A stretch of 24,965 nt of DNA from Candidatus Altimarinota bacterium (GCA_003488655.1 DNKW01000011.1:1-24965); one strand, 5' to 3'. Positions 1 through 7,843 are shown, counted from the stretch's first letter. Notes: generated from the letters alone by a model not told the origin. Numbers and translations: made by a program.

Positions 1-1869
1 CAAATCCGCAATTTCTGTATCATCGCCCACATCGACCATGGGAAATCGACGCTTGCTGACCGTATGCTCGAGATCACTGGGACGATGGAGAAGCGCAATA
101 TGCACGCGCAGACGCTTGATACCATGGATATCGAACAGGAGCGGGGAATTACCATCAAACTCACACCCGTTCGTATGGCGTGGAAGGGGGTGGAGCTGAA
201 CCTGATCGATACTCCGGGGCACGTGGATTTCCAGTATGAGGTTTCACGATCGCTTGCTTCCGTAGAAGGGGCAATCCTGGTGGTGGATGCGACTCAGGGG
301 ATAGAGGCGCAGACTCTGTCAAATGTGTACCTGGCTCTGGAAAACGATCTGACGATCATCCCGGTCCTCAATAAGATCGATCTCCCTTCGGCGGATGTGG
401 AGCGGGTAAGTGCGGAAGTCATATCGCTCCTCGGATGCAAACGAGAGGATATAATTCCCGTGTCTGCGAAGACGGGTGAGAATGTCGAGCTCGTACTCGA
501 TGCGGTACTCGAATACGTGCCCGAGCCACAGAAACTCGATGTAGATGCGAGCCTCGTGAAGCATGACGATCCGTCTGCGACCACCGATGTCACGAAAGCT
601 CTCATTTTCGATAGCCAGTATGACACCTACAAATGAGTTGTGGTGTATGTGAAGCTCTTTTCCGGACAGATTAAGAAGGGGGACAGGCTTGAATTTCTGA
701 ATACCTGAGCGAAAATCGAAGCCCTTGAAGTTGGGTGCTTTTCCCCGAAATACAATCCTGTGGGAGTCATAAACGAGGGGGAGATTGGATACGTGGTAAC
801 CGGACTCAAATCCCTGACCGATGCGCGTGTCGGAGATACGGTATTTGCGGGAAATCAGGAGAAGAAAACGCCAATAAAATGATTCAAACGGATTACTCCC
901 TACATCTTTGCGGGAATATACCCTGTAGATACGGATGAATACCCGAAATTGAAGGAATCGATCGAAAAACTGACACTCAATGACTCCTCCCTCGTGACCG
1001 AGAACGAAGTCTCGCCCGCGCTCGGACACGGATTCCGATGCGGATTTCTCGGACTCCTCCACCTCGACATCGTCAAGGAGCGTCTCTGGCGAGATTTCCA
1101 GATGGACGTCATCATGACGAGTCCTCAAGTAACCTACCGACTTCTGCTCCCAGGCGACAAAGTTCAAGAGTACGGGCGAATGCACCCAGAACTTATCGAT
1201 TACCAGGGACAGACTTGCACCTATATTTCCGTGAGCAATCCGGAAGATCTTCCGAAAGCCGGAACCTACAAGTTCATGGAGGAGCCGATCGCCAAAGTGG
1301 AGATGATCACACCTTCGGAGTTCATAGGGAACTGTATGCAGCTCGCTCAGGAGCGACGCGGAACCTTCGTCGGACAGACATTCCTCGATACCAATCGGGT
1401 CATCCTCAGTTACGAGATTCCTATGTCGGAGCTTATTGGAGATTTTTATGACGACCTCAAATCGCTTTCCTCTGGGTATGCGAGCCTCTCCTATGAATTC
1501 CTCCGGTATCAGGAGGATGATCTCCAACGGCTCGACATCCTCGTGGCGGGAGAACGAGTGGATGCCTTCTCTATGATCGTCCATTCTGCCCGTGCACGCT
1601 ATCTCGGAGGGCGGATATGTGCCAAGCTCAAGGAACATATCCCGAAAGCGCAGTTTGCCATATCCATCCAGGCAGCCCTCGGAGCGAATATCATCGCCCG
1701 AGAAGATATCTCCGCGATGCGCAAGGATGTCACCGCCAAGCTCTACGGAGGGGATATCACCCGGAAGCGGAAATTATTGGAGAAGCAAAAAGAGGGAAAG
1801 AAGAAGATGAAACAATTCGGAAAAGTGAGCATCCCGAGCGAGACGTTTGTGAATATACTGAAGAAGTAG
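1..1869 (+). CDS. lepA: Elongation factor 4 (LepA), 5' partial, three in-frame UGA (Gly)
   Basis: A ribosome-associated translational GTPase that can back-translocate or rescue stalled ribosomes. The visible 622 residues start inside the family's N-terminus ([17 protein letters not shown]), so only about three residues and the start codon lie outside the window. G-domain motifs are present: P-loop AHIDHGKS (residues 9-16), DTPGH (70-74) and NKID (124-127). The C-terminal part carries the LepA-specific region ending in [18 protein letters not shown] codons fall at residues 212, 236 and 294. Residues 212 (YK-G-VV) and 294 (PIK-GF) match glycines typical of LepA, and reading them as stops would remove two thirds of the protein. 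It ends in TAG and is followed 4 bases later by a hairpin terminator. Family assignment is certain from the motifs. Function is from family knowledge. Confidence 0.97.
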
Positions 1870-1873
1870 ACGT

Positions 1874-1903
1874 AAAAATAGCTCCGAGAGGAGCTATTTT
1901 TTT
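1874..1903 (+). terminator. Rho-independent terminator of lepA
   Basis: A 12-bp stem AAAAATAGCTCC / GGAGCTATTTTT with a GAGA loop, followed by T residues, starts 4 bases after the lepA stop. The A-rich 5' arm makes it nearly symmetric, so it may also act on the converging minus-strand gene that ends at 1912. Confidence 0.88.
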
Positions 1904-1911
1904 AAAAAATC

Positions 1912-2472
1912 CTAATAACAACAGTGTTCATCAATAATCTCAATTATCTTTTCTCGAATCGTAGGGACGGGAAAAGAGGGATTAAGAAGCTTCTCCATGG
2001 CATCGTTCATAACGCTCTCAAGAAGGTTCGGGTCTTGGTATTCACAAATATAGGTTTCGATTGTTTCGCCTTGATTGAAAGGGATTTTTTCGAGTTCCTC
2101 ATGAGAGAATATCTTCCGTTCGAGTCCCCATGCGAGATATTCATTATTCCATACGTGATCTACATAGCCTCTCGTCACTGAAACATAAGCACCTCTTACT
2201 CTTTCCTTGAATTTTTCATAAAGCACGTCATATATCTCTTCTCGTGTAATCACTTCCCATTCTGGGGAAATAGCACAAAGAACCGGATAGAATGGCGTAA
2301 TAGAGCCATCGGAGTGAAGGATATCATACTTTGGTGTTCCCGCTCATAAATGACACTGTTTGATGAGGCAGACAACCTGCTTCTTAAATTCCTCAGGAGT
2401 ATCCCCCCATCCTTTCGGGATATCGAGAATACTTTTCTTTTCAGTTTCCACTTGTTGATCCATCTTTGTCAT
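1912..2472 (-). CDS. Hypothetical protein, 186 aa, one UGA (Gly)
   Basis: I do not recognise this family. The frame is open from ATG at 2472 (a second ATG lies at 2463) to TAG at 1912. A UGA at residue 43 sits in HLGAGTPKYD. Read as a stop it would leave only a 113 aa piece starting at a GTG. The protein is soluble-looking and acidic, with no signal peptide or membrane segment. It has tryptophan- and tyrosine-rich stretches (YVDHVWNNEYLAWGLERK) and ends IDEHCCY. I chose 2472 because it lies about 24 nt downstream of the transcription start predicted from the promoter at 2503-2530. There is no Shine-Dalgarno sequence, as for nearly all genes here. It is a single-gene unit converging on lepA. 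Confidence 0.8.
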
Positions 2473-2502
2473 TTTCCATAAAAGTAATGATATAATATAT
2501 TG

Positions 2503-2530
2503 TTTATATCGAAAAATATTCTTTTGTCAA
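2503..2530 (-). promoter_or_regulatory. Promoter TTGACA-N16-TATAAA for the 186 aa gene
   Basis: A perfect -35 (TTGACA, 2525-2530) and a near-perfect -10 (TATAAA, 2503-2508) are separated by 16 bp on the minus strand. The bases next to the -10 (TTTCGATATAAAC) are nearly the same as in the promoter at 5170-5197. Confidence 0.8.
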
Positions 2531-2547
2531 AAGTATCTTAAACAGAG

Positions 2548-2572
2548 AAAAGCTCCGTTTGACGGAGCTTTT
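2548..2572 (-). terminator. Terminator after the 125 aa gene
   Basis: A stem AAAAGCTCCGT / ACGGAGCTTTT with a TTG loop lies 3 bases downstream (minus strand) of the stop at 2576. The T-run on the minus strand is short (TTTTCTCT). The core GCTCCG/CGGAGC recurs in the glyS terminator. Confidence 0.75.
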
Positions 2573-2575
2573 TTT

Positions 2576-2953
2576 CTACATATCGTCCAACATTTTCAAG
2601 ATATTGTCCGTATTTTGATCGTCTTTGTCATCCGCTTCTGCCTTCTTGATCTTGTCGCGGCTCTCCTTGGATTGGAATTCTTGCCACTCGATCAGGTGTC
2701 GTTCATTGAGGGTCTTGATCTCCTCTTGGTACTTCACTTCGAGCTCTTCGAGCTTCTTTCGTTCTGTCTCGAGGATATCGAAAAGCCGGTCTACTTGTTC
2801 GTCCGTCATAGAGGGGAGTATATCGAACCAGTACTGTTTCTCTGTATTGTCCATCGATTCGGTTGCGAGTACGAGTTTCACAAGTTCTCCATACTGGGAC
2901 TGAATCTCGTCCAATATAGTGAAAACGTATCCATCCTTTGTTATCTGTGCCAT
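2576..2953 (-). CDS. Small acidic coiled-coil protein, 125 aa; related to the 131 aa protein at 22886
   Basis: Function unknown. The first 60 residues form helices with the signature YWFDILPSMTDEQVDRLF (from about residue 41), followed by a strongly charged helical tail (ETERKKLEELEVKYQEEI) likely to form a coiled coil, and an acidic C-terminus. The gene at 22886-23281 has the same arrangement: KKRVIDAIPTLSQFQIDEL, then VDEREEFKKL. The motif I-P-(S/T)-(M/L)-(T/S)-x-x-Q-(V/I)-D-x-L plus similar size and layout suggests one family. I believe similar small proteins are common in Patescibacteria, but cannot verify this here. It contains no UGA codon and stops at TAG. There is no Shine-Dalgarno sequence. 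A TATACT box (2975-2980) is a possible -10 without a clear -35. Confidence 0.85.
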   Translation of the reverse strand: MAQITKDGYVFTILDEIQSQYGELVKLVLATESMDNTEKQYWFDILPSMTDEQVDRLFDILETERKKLEELEVKYQEEIKTLNERHLIEWQEFQSKESRDKIKKAEADDKDDQNTDNILKMLDDM

Positions 2954-3098
2954 AATATGACTTTTAATTAAAATAGTATAAGTGTTGAGTCTTCATTTCC
3001 CGCTTATTATATAGGCTTTTTAAATTTATCAAATTTTTCTTTTCAAAGAAGCTTTTTTAAGGTGTTATTCGAGTGTTATTTTTATACATACTTTCATT

Positions 3099-3197
3099 AT
3101 CTCAATAATATATATTTTCTCACTTTCTGCGGAACTCGCTTCTAAATCAGAGGTGCTCAAACAGTCCTCGATGCGTTCGAAAAATATATATTGAGAT
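3099..3197. repeat. Long imperfect inverted repeat with a 61-nt loop, intergenic
   Basis: The left arm (3099-3118, ATCTCAATAATATATATTTT) and the right arm (3181-3197, AAAATATATATTGAGAT) are reverse complements apart from a 3-base insertion in the left arm. The loop (3119-3180) is less AT-rich and holds a short GCGGAACTCGC self-complement. It lies in the 267-base gap between two minus-strand genes. It could be an RNA hairpin in a 3' untranslated region or a small non-autonomous element. Nothing shows which. Confidence 0.55.
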
Positions 3198-3220
3198 TAT
3201 TTAGGAATTTTAGTATATTT

Positions 3221-3460
3221 CTATGATACTTTTGCCTCGTCTGCTTTTTCTGCCTCACGAAGAGTTTTAAATATACTCTCTATCTCTATCAAAAATGCCC
3301 GAAAATTCGCTATATCCGCATGGAGATTGATACTTATAAGTAATACCGAGATTCCGAAAATGATCCCCGCTATATGCCACCATACCGGATTCCAGCTGAA
3401 AAAGAGTGTGGTGAGGAAGAAATATGCCGAGATGACCGCTATATAGATGAGAATATACAC
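3221..3460 (-). CDS. Two-helix membrane protein, 79 aa; separate gene or frame-shifted end of the 350 aa gene
   Basis: The frame runs from GTG at 3460 to TAG at 3221. It contains two convincing membrane helices (YILIYIAVISAYFFLTTLFF and WHIAGIIFGISVLLISINL) and a charged C-terminal tail (FKTLREAEKADEAKVS). There is no ribosome binding site and only a GTG start, inside the 3' end of the preceding gene (22-base overlap in another frame). The frame stays open about 105 bases upstream of the GTG without another good start. The bases just upstream are a CT dinucleotide run. The natural reading is either an overlapping downstream gene or the true C-terminus of the 350 aa protein, separated from it by a small indel in the CT run. 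Confidence 0.6.
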   Translation of the reverse strand: MYILIYIAVISAYFFLTTLFFSWNPVWWHIAGIIFGISVLLISINLHADIANFRAFLIEIESIFKTLREAEKADEAKVS

Positions 3461-4491
3461 GAGACAAAAGAGAGAGAGAGAAGTGCTGGTCCCGGGAGGA
3501 TTCTTCGGGAGATAGTGAAGTCGATAGCCGTAAATATATATCGAGTGGAGAGTTTGTATATGACGTAATTATAGATGGCAAATATCGCATGAAATACTAT
3601 TTTCAAGATGGTGCCCACAGCGGCAAAGGTTTTCACGAGAAAAGAGTTGACGAAGAGATTGGTGAAACCGGTACGCAGTGACTGGAATATAACCGCCATA
3701 AGTGCTACGATGAGGATATTCTGGAGTCCGAATCCTTGAAGTGTTCCGTTTACTCCGTCCGTCAGACGTCCGAGGAGAATCGAGTCCATTGCTACTTTCC
3801 CGAGTACAAATCCGTCACTGACCCCAGTTCCTTGTCCTACCGCTGTCACATCGGCCTGAAGATTGGAAATAAGGGGTACGTATTGCCAGGAGACGGCGCT
3901 GAAAACGGTGACACATAGGAGAATCGACATCATCACGAGCAATCGAGAAGAGGGGAGATGATATCTTCTCCGAATACGATGAAGGGTGCTTACAAAGAGA
4001 TTCGAAAGAGATCGAAGCTGTGTATCATCGATTTTTATGATATTGGCACGCATGGAGTCATCCAGACGATTCCGGTAGGTGATGATCAAAAAATAGAGGT
4101 AAATAATCTTGAAAATCGCCTCCCCCTGAAGATGTTTATGATTTCTGAGGTAAAAATAGAGGAGAAAACCGGAGAGGAGATTATTGCGCTTTTTTGGTAT
4201 CTCATAAATCTCGAGGAGGAGACTATTCACCTGCATGCTATCCTGCTTATCCAGGTTCTTGATATCGGAGATATTGGTCTTGAAATCATCGAGATACGTG
4301 ACGTACTTGAGTCGATTCTGTTCGAAAATTTCGTCATTTCCTTTCTGGAGAAAACGCTTGAACTGAACGATTAAATCATCCAAAATATTCTCGTTCTGAT
4401 GTGATTTCTCAAGGAGTGCATCCACGAGGTGCACGAGCTTATTACTACGTATCACGGAATGAATGAATCGGGTAATTTGGTAGGTGATCAT
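3439..4491 (-). CDS. Membrane protein, 350 aa, function unknown
   Basis: The first 150 residues are largely soluble and helical (FIHSVIRSNKLVHLVDALLEK onwards). Membrane helices follow at roughly residues 186-204 (LLVMMSILLCVTVFSAVSW), 255-270 (QNILIVALMAVIFQSL) and 280-315 (FLVKTFAAVGTILKIVFHAIF). It contains no UGA. The start ATG at 4491 has no Shine-Dalgarno sequence and lies about 21 nt after the start site predicted from the promoter at 4519-4547. The C-terminus reached in this frame (LLSLSFVSCIFSSI) is unremarkable, whereas the other frame at the same place continues into two good membrane helices, so this end may be artificial. I do not recognise the family. Confidence 0.78.
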   Translation of the reverse strand: MITYQITRFIHSVIRSNKLVHLVDALLEKSHQNENILDDLIVQFKRFLQKGNDEIFEQNRLKYVTYLDDFKTNISDIKNLDKQDSMQVNSLLLEIYEIPKKRNNLLSGFLLYFYLRNHKHLQGEAIFKIIYLYFLIITYRNRLDDSMRANIIKIDDTQLRSLSNLFVSTLHRIRRRYHLPSSRLLVMMSILLCVTVFSAVSWQYVPLISNLQADVTAVGQGTGVSDGFVLGKVAMDSILLGRLTDGVNGTLQGFGLQNILIVALMAVIFQSLRTGFTNLFVNSFLVKTFAAVGTILKIVFHAIFAIYNYVIYKLSTRYIFTAIDFTISRRILPGPALLSLSFVSCIFSSI

Positions 4492-4518
4492 ACAAAGAAG
4501 GAAAAATATACTTCCTCA

Positions 4519-4547
4519 AGTGTAACATATTTTGGATGAGAAGGCAA
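4519..4547 (-). promoter_or_regulatory. Promoter TTGCCT-N17-TACACT for the 350 aa membrane protein
   Basis: The -35 TTGCCT (4542-4547) and -10 TACACT (4519-4524) lie on the minus strand. The predicted start is near 4512, giving a short 5' leader. Confidence 0.55.
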
Positions 4548-4569
4548 ATATTCGGGTATATTAAGAGTT

Positions 4570-4723
4570 TGTCATTCCGACCGGCAGTGGAGGAACCCCT
4601 TTTGACTGGATTATTTGAAGTTGTACTACAAGAAATTACTTAATATAAATTATTTAGAGATTAAATATTTCTACTCCAATCAACTTGATTTAAAGGGATT
4701 CCTCGATTGCACTTGGAATGACA
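4570..4723. repeat. Dispersed-repeat-like element with TGTCATTCC ends
   Basis: The left arm (4570-4599) begins TGTCATTCCGACCGG and the right arm (4695-4723) ends ACTTGGAATGACA. They are imperfect reverse complements, both including GAGGAA/TTCCTC. About 95 AT-rich bases separate them. The same TGTCATTCC ... GGAATGACA ends occur at 13986-14108. Together with the terminator and the GC-rich unit this fills part of the gene-poor stretch 4492-5383. Confidence 0.55.
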
Positions 4724-4754
4724 TTTAAATTATGTTTATATCCCTAAGAATGAC

Positions 4755-4780
4755 AAAACCCCCGAAAAATCGGGGGTTTT
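4755..4780 (-). terminator. Terminator of the GC-rich minus-strand unit
   Basis: A perfect 10-bp stem AAAACCCCCG / CGGGGGTTTT with a 6-base loop. Read on the minus strand it ends in TTTT. It closes the transcript predicted to start near 5163. Confidence 0.85.
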
Positions 4781-5163
4781 GGTTGGTTTGTGGAAAGTTT
4801 CACAAGAGATTATCTCTTCTCTTGGAGAACTTACTCGCTAGGTATCAGGGATAGACCCTTGGTATTTTTGTTTTTTCATGGCATATTCCTCACGCCGACG
4901 GTCGGCTAGAGGCGGCAGGCCAGCACCGGAGTACCGGCGACGGCGTAGCCGGGCGATGCGAGAACGGAGGCGATAGTTGGCTCGATTTGACTCATGGCTA
5001 CTGCGCTGGGCGGACTTTTCATGGCTTGCTCCTTGAAGTTTTATTTCGGTTTTTGTGGACTGTCTCGAAGGTAAGACCGGGGAATTGAAACTCCAGTTTT
5101 GGAGGCTGGATCAGCGTTACGTTGTGCTGAAATATAGCGACCCGTGAAATATACCCGAAGACA
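4781..5163 (-). ncRNA. Predicted 380-nt GC-rich transcript of unknown type
   Basis: A TTGACA-N16-TATAAA promoter (5170-5197) and a perfect terminator (4755-4780) frame one short minus-strand transcript. Its middle part (about 4880-5035) is clearly more GC-rich than the rest of the window. It holds local hairpins: CTCCA/TGGAG around 5091-5104, and GCCGAC/GTCGGC near 4894-4906. It carries an SD-led 38-codon frame (4906-5022), and an arginine-rich frame without a start codon that ends at 4838. I see no tmRNA, RNase P or SRP RNA signature. It could be a small mRNA, a decayed acquired gene or a regulatory RNA. Confidence 0.45.
4906..5022 (-). CDS. Possible small ORF, 38 aa, with a strong Shine-Dalgarno
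   Basis: ATG at 5022 follows AAGGAG (5029-5034) by 6 bases, one of only three good Shine-Dalgarno sites in the window. The product (MKSPPSAVAMSQIEPTIASV...) ends at TAG (4906) and resembles nothing I know. A second frame through the same DNA encodes a basic, helix-like sequence (YRLRSRIARLRRRRYSG, later RRREEYAMKKQKYQG) to TAG at 4838 but has no start. A one-base shift would join the SD-led start to it. The unit may therefore be a frame-shifted remnant of a basic protein gene. Codons are GC-rich, unlike the neighbours. Confidence 0.3.
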   Translation of the reverse strand: MKSPPSAVAMSQIEPTIASVLASPGYAVAGTPVLACRL

Positions 5164-5169
5164 AAGTTG

Positions 5170-5197
5170 TTTATATCGAAATACTAAAATTTGTCAA
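5170..5197 (-). promoter_or_regulatory. Promoter TTGACA-N16-TATAAA of the GC-rich unit
   Basis: The -35 TTGACA (5192-5197) and -10 TATAAA (5170-5175) are on the minus strand. It matches the promoter at 2503-2530 in both boxes, in spacing and in the bases around the -10. Confidence 0.78.
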
Positions 5198-5304
5198 AAC
5201 TTTTTTTTGAAAAAAGGGATTTTTCTGATTTCAGTGGGTATTTTTCGAGAGTCTTTGAGAAAATTTTTTGCAAGTTTTCCATTCGTGGATATAGTGTGGA
5301 AACT

Positions 5305-5325
5305 ATTTGAAAACGGTTTTCAAAT
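5305..5325. promoter_or_regulatory. Perfect palindrome upstream of the Mur ligase gene
   Basis: The arms ATTTGAAAAC and GTTTTCAAAT flank a single G, an exact 10+1+10 palindrome 59 bases before the murF-like start, in the gap between divergent units. It has the form of a dimeric repressor operator, or could form a hairpin. It has no T-run, so a terminator is unlikely. Confidence 0.45.
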
Positions 5326-5383
5326 GTCGGTACCCCTTTGTTGCCTCAGATAAAGAGATACTGTCTATTCTTTATGTGCTCAC

Positions 5384-6736
5384 ATGAAACGAATTATCCT
5401 TATATTGCTCTGAAAACTCACGAAACAAATCATCAAAAAACACCGTCCTTTTATCGTCGGCGTTACCGGAACGGTTGGAAAAACCACCGCAACGAATTTC
5501 GTTTATGATTTTCTCCGGTCGCTTCACGGAGATCGGGTATATATGTCGCCGTACAATTACAACGGGGAGTTTGGCATCCCTATGACCATCCTCCAAACGA
5601 AGTCTCCTTATAGTAATCCGTTCCTCTGGATTTGGATTTTTATGAAAGGTATTTTCATTCTTTTCCAGAGATCCTATCCGAGATATCTGGTTCTCGAATA
5701 TGGAATTGATCGTCCGGGAGAAATGGATTTCCTTATCGACATAGCCCCCCCGGATATTGCGATTATTCTCAATATATCCAAAAATCACGTGACTTCATTT
5801 CCGGTATTTCGCGATTATATAGAAGAAAAGATGAAACTTGCGAAGGCTGCGAAACAGGTTATCTACAATAAAGACGATAAATTTATCGGAGTTCACATCG
5901 AAAAGCTTTCCGGAAAAGAAATCATCAGTTACGGTATCAAGAATAAGGACGGAGATATTTTTGCACAAGACATCCATGCTCGTTTGGAAGATCTTTCTTT
6001 TTTTCTCGTGAAAGGCGAGACATCTCATGAGATGCACTATCCGCTCATAGGAGAATTCCAGGTCTATAATATATTGCCCGTGTTCGCACTCGGAACGATT
6101 TTTGATATGGACGTTGCGAGTATACGCGAACGAATCACCGATATCCATCCGCAAAAAGGACGATGATCCATTCTAAAAGGGGTTCATGAATCGGTGATAA
6201 TAGACGGGAGTTACAATGGCGGATTCAATTCCATTTCCTGAGGTATAGAGTATATGGATGGACTTGGAAGCGAATATGACAAGATTCTTTTTATCGGTGA
6301 TATGAGAGAGCTCGGGGATGATTCCAAAGAGCTTCACACGGAGATAGCGGAGAAAATAATAGCATCTTCCATACAATCCGTGGTGCTCGTCGGCGAAGAG
6401 ATGAAGCGATTCGTTTATCCTCTCCTCCTCGAAGCTTGGGGAAGCTTTCCTGCTGAGTCTCCAGAGGGTATTGCTCCGGAGCGTACCAGCGATCGAGTGT
6501 TTTCTTTTCTCCACTCACGTTTGGCAGGGAAAAAAGTTCGAGATATTATCATGGCGGCTCAGGGCGAAGTAAAAACGGTTATTTTCACCAAAGGAAGCCA
6601 GAACAGTATCTACCTTGAAGAGGGAATCAAAGAATTTCTCTATGATTTGCGCGATGTCGAAAAACTCTGTCGTCAGTCCGACTATTGGATGGAGATAAAA
6701 AATCACTTTTTCGAAAGTGTGATAGCGGAGATTTAA
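5384..6736 (+). CDS. murF: MurF-type Mur ligase, 450 aa, three UGA (Gly)
   Basis: Predicted to add D-Ala-D-Ala to UDP-MurNAc-tripeptide, the last cytoplasmic step of the peptidoglycan precursor. Visible features are a hydrophobic N-terminus with UGA at residue 10, the ATP loop GVTGTVGKTT (residues 26-35), NYNGEFGIPMTIL, VLEYGIDRPGEMD, and NISKNHVTSF. Further on come GRG (UGA, residue 261), the MurF-like IIDGSYNGGFNSISG (UGA, residue 286) and IGDMRELGDDSKELH. The P-loop lies far closer to the N-terminus than in E. coli MurF (near residue 110), so the usual UDP-sugar-binding N-domain is absent. I recall this short form from Patescibacteria. Other Mur ligases are possible, but the DxSYN and GDMxELG motifs favour MurF. 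The start ATG has no Shine-Dalgarno sequence. The stop is TAA. Confidence 0.88.
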
Positions 6737-6753
6737 TTTATAACTTTTATTTT

Positions 6754-6996
6754 ATGTTCTGGCTTGGCTTCGGAATCTATACCATATTTATGGTGCTTAT
6801 CTTCGGTTTTTTCATCGTGGCGAAGATACATATCTATAAGTTCCGGCATTATAGCGTGCGCATCGAACCGATCACAAAAACTCTCGCCATAACACTTCTC
6901 ATCCTCGCGCTCGTTGGGTATTATCTCCTTTTCTCAGGAAGTACGGGAAGTACTCCGACTCAAACGGTGGAGACTGTGAACACACAAATATACTAA
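6754..6996 (+). CDS. Small two-helix membrane protein, 80 aa
   Basis: Begins 17 bases after the murF-like stop, so it is probably in the same transcript. It has two membrane helices (about residues 4-23, GFGIYTIFMVLIFGFFIV, and 46-63, LAITLLILALVGYYLLF) with a short basic loop between them and a Ser/Thr-rich C-terminal tail (SGSTGSTPTQTVE). I prefer ATG 6754 over an in-frame upstream start at 6685, which would lie inside the ligase gene. Family unknown. No UGA codons, TAA stop. Confidence 0.75.
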   Translation: MFWLGFGIYTIFMVLIFGFFIVAKIHIYKFRHYSVRIEPITKTLAITLLILALVGYYLLFSGSTGSTPTQTVETVNTQIY

Positions 6997-7036
6997 TTCT
7001 CCCTAAATGAAAAGAATCTATTTTTCTATAAAATAA

Positions 7037-7065
7037 TTTCCATTTTTTCCATACTTCCGTATAAT
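7037..7065 (+). promoter_or_regulatory. Possible promoter TTTCCA-N17-TATAAT for khpB
   Basis: A perfect -10 (TATAAT, 7060-7065) with a weak -35 (TTTCCA, 7037-7042). The predicted start near 7072 gives a roughly 30-nt leader to the ATG at 7103. Confidence 0.5.
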
Positions 7066-7102
7066 GCTTGAGAAAAAGTTTATCTCATAGGCTTTATATA
7101 CT

Positions 7103-7642
7103 ATGCAGGAACAAATCACGGGAATTGCTCGCAATTTTTTTACACTCATGGGACTTACTCTTGAGGATGTGATTGTGGAGTGTCAGGATGAAAAAAAGGG
7201 GATTTACCTGATACAGGTAAAGACCCCCGATTCCAAAATACTCATCGGTGTCCACGGACAGACTCTGGAGATGACCAAGCACCTCCTGACGAGAATACTG
7301 GAAAAGACGCTCGAAACATCCCTCTTTATCCACCTTGAAGTCAATGATTATCTCCAGGCGAAGGATGAGAAATTCTATCGATACCTCGATGGCCGTATTG
7401 CTTACGCAATGCGTTCCGGAGAAGAAATCACTCTCCCGAACCTTAGTTCCTACGATCGCAAGAAGGCTCACGGATATATCTCCGACAAGAAGCTCGAGGG
7501 ATTTAGGACTTTCAGTGTCGGAGAATGAAAGGATAGGGAACTTCATCTCGCATATATCGGACCGAAAATCGAAACTCGTACTTCCGCTCCCATAACGAGA
7601 AAGACAGTACTTCTGATAGATGATGACGGGATAGGTATCTAA
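7103..7642 (+). CDS. khpB: KH/R3H RNA-binding protein (Jag/KhpB family), 179 aa, one UGA
   Basis: Single-stranded nucleic-acid-binding protein of the SpoIIIJ-associated (Jag/KhpB) family, which acts in RNA-based control of cell envelope and division. The KH-type core includes VKTPDSKILIGVHGQTLEMTKHLL (about residues 45-68), with a GxxG-like IGVHG loop. The R3H region contains LPNLSSYDRKKAHGYISD and GFRTFSVGEGKDRELHLAYIG. UGA at residue 142 supplies the glycine of VGEGKDRE, where the family has SVGEGxxR. Without it the protein would end inside R3H. It lacks the N-terminal Jag_N domain seen in many Firmicutes. The usual rpmH-rnpA-yidC neighbours are not present. Stop TAA. Confidence 0.88.
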
Positions 7643-7788
7643 TGAAAACTCTCGGAAAAACTCGTTCTTCAAGTTTAAATCTCCGCTTCCTTATTCTCCG
7701 TACAAGTCGTACGGTTCATTCCGGTGACACCACAAGGGTGCGCTATGGCGTCGATTTGCACCTGAATTACTTCGATTTTGCGAGAGTT
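7643..7788 (+). other. Structured 3' region after khpB, no convincing gene
   Basis: About 150 bases between the khpB stop and its terminator contain short self-complementary pieces (CCGTAC/GTACGG, GGTGCGC...GCACC). A 66-codon frame starts at the TAATG overlap, but it runs through the terminator and ends at UGA, so I do not call it a gene. The structure may simply protect the 3' end. Confidence 0.35.
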
Positions 7789-7820
7789 TCAGAAATACGT
7801 ATATTTCTGAGTAATTTTTT
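7789..7820 (+). terminator. Terminator downstream of khpB
   Basis: A perfect 9-bp stem TCAGAAATA / TATTTCTGA with a CGTA loop, followed by GTAATTTTTT. Confidence 0.82.
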
Positions 7821-7843
7821 GAAATTTAATAAATATTTGTGAT

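Noticed and set aside
319-1638. 439-codon open frame on the minus strand
   Set aside because: Antisense to lepA, with no promoter or family motif. It is a by-product of lepA codon use.
949-1869. Separate gene for the C-terminal part of LepA, as if lepA were broken
   Set aside because: The breaks are UGA codons at conserved glycines in one continuous frame, so lepA is intact under code 25.
4781-5163. tmRNA, RNase P RNA or SRP RNA
   Set aside because: No tRNA-like acceptor/T-arm, no GAGGAAAGUCC-type P4 core and no SRP domain IV motif could be found.
5144-5353. 69-codon plus-strand frame
   Set aside because: It covers the minus-strand promoter and the palindrome, and is AT-rich with no recognisable features.
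7642-7842. 66-codon frame starting at the TAATG overlap after khpB
   Set aside because: It runs through a perfect terminator hairpin, ends at UGA (not a stop here) and has low-complexity basic content.
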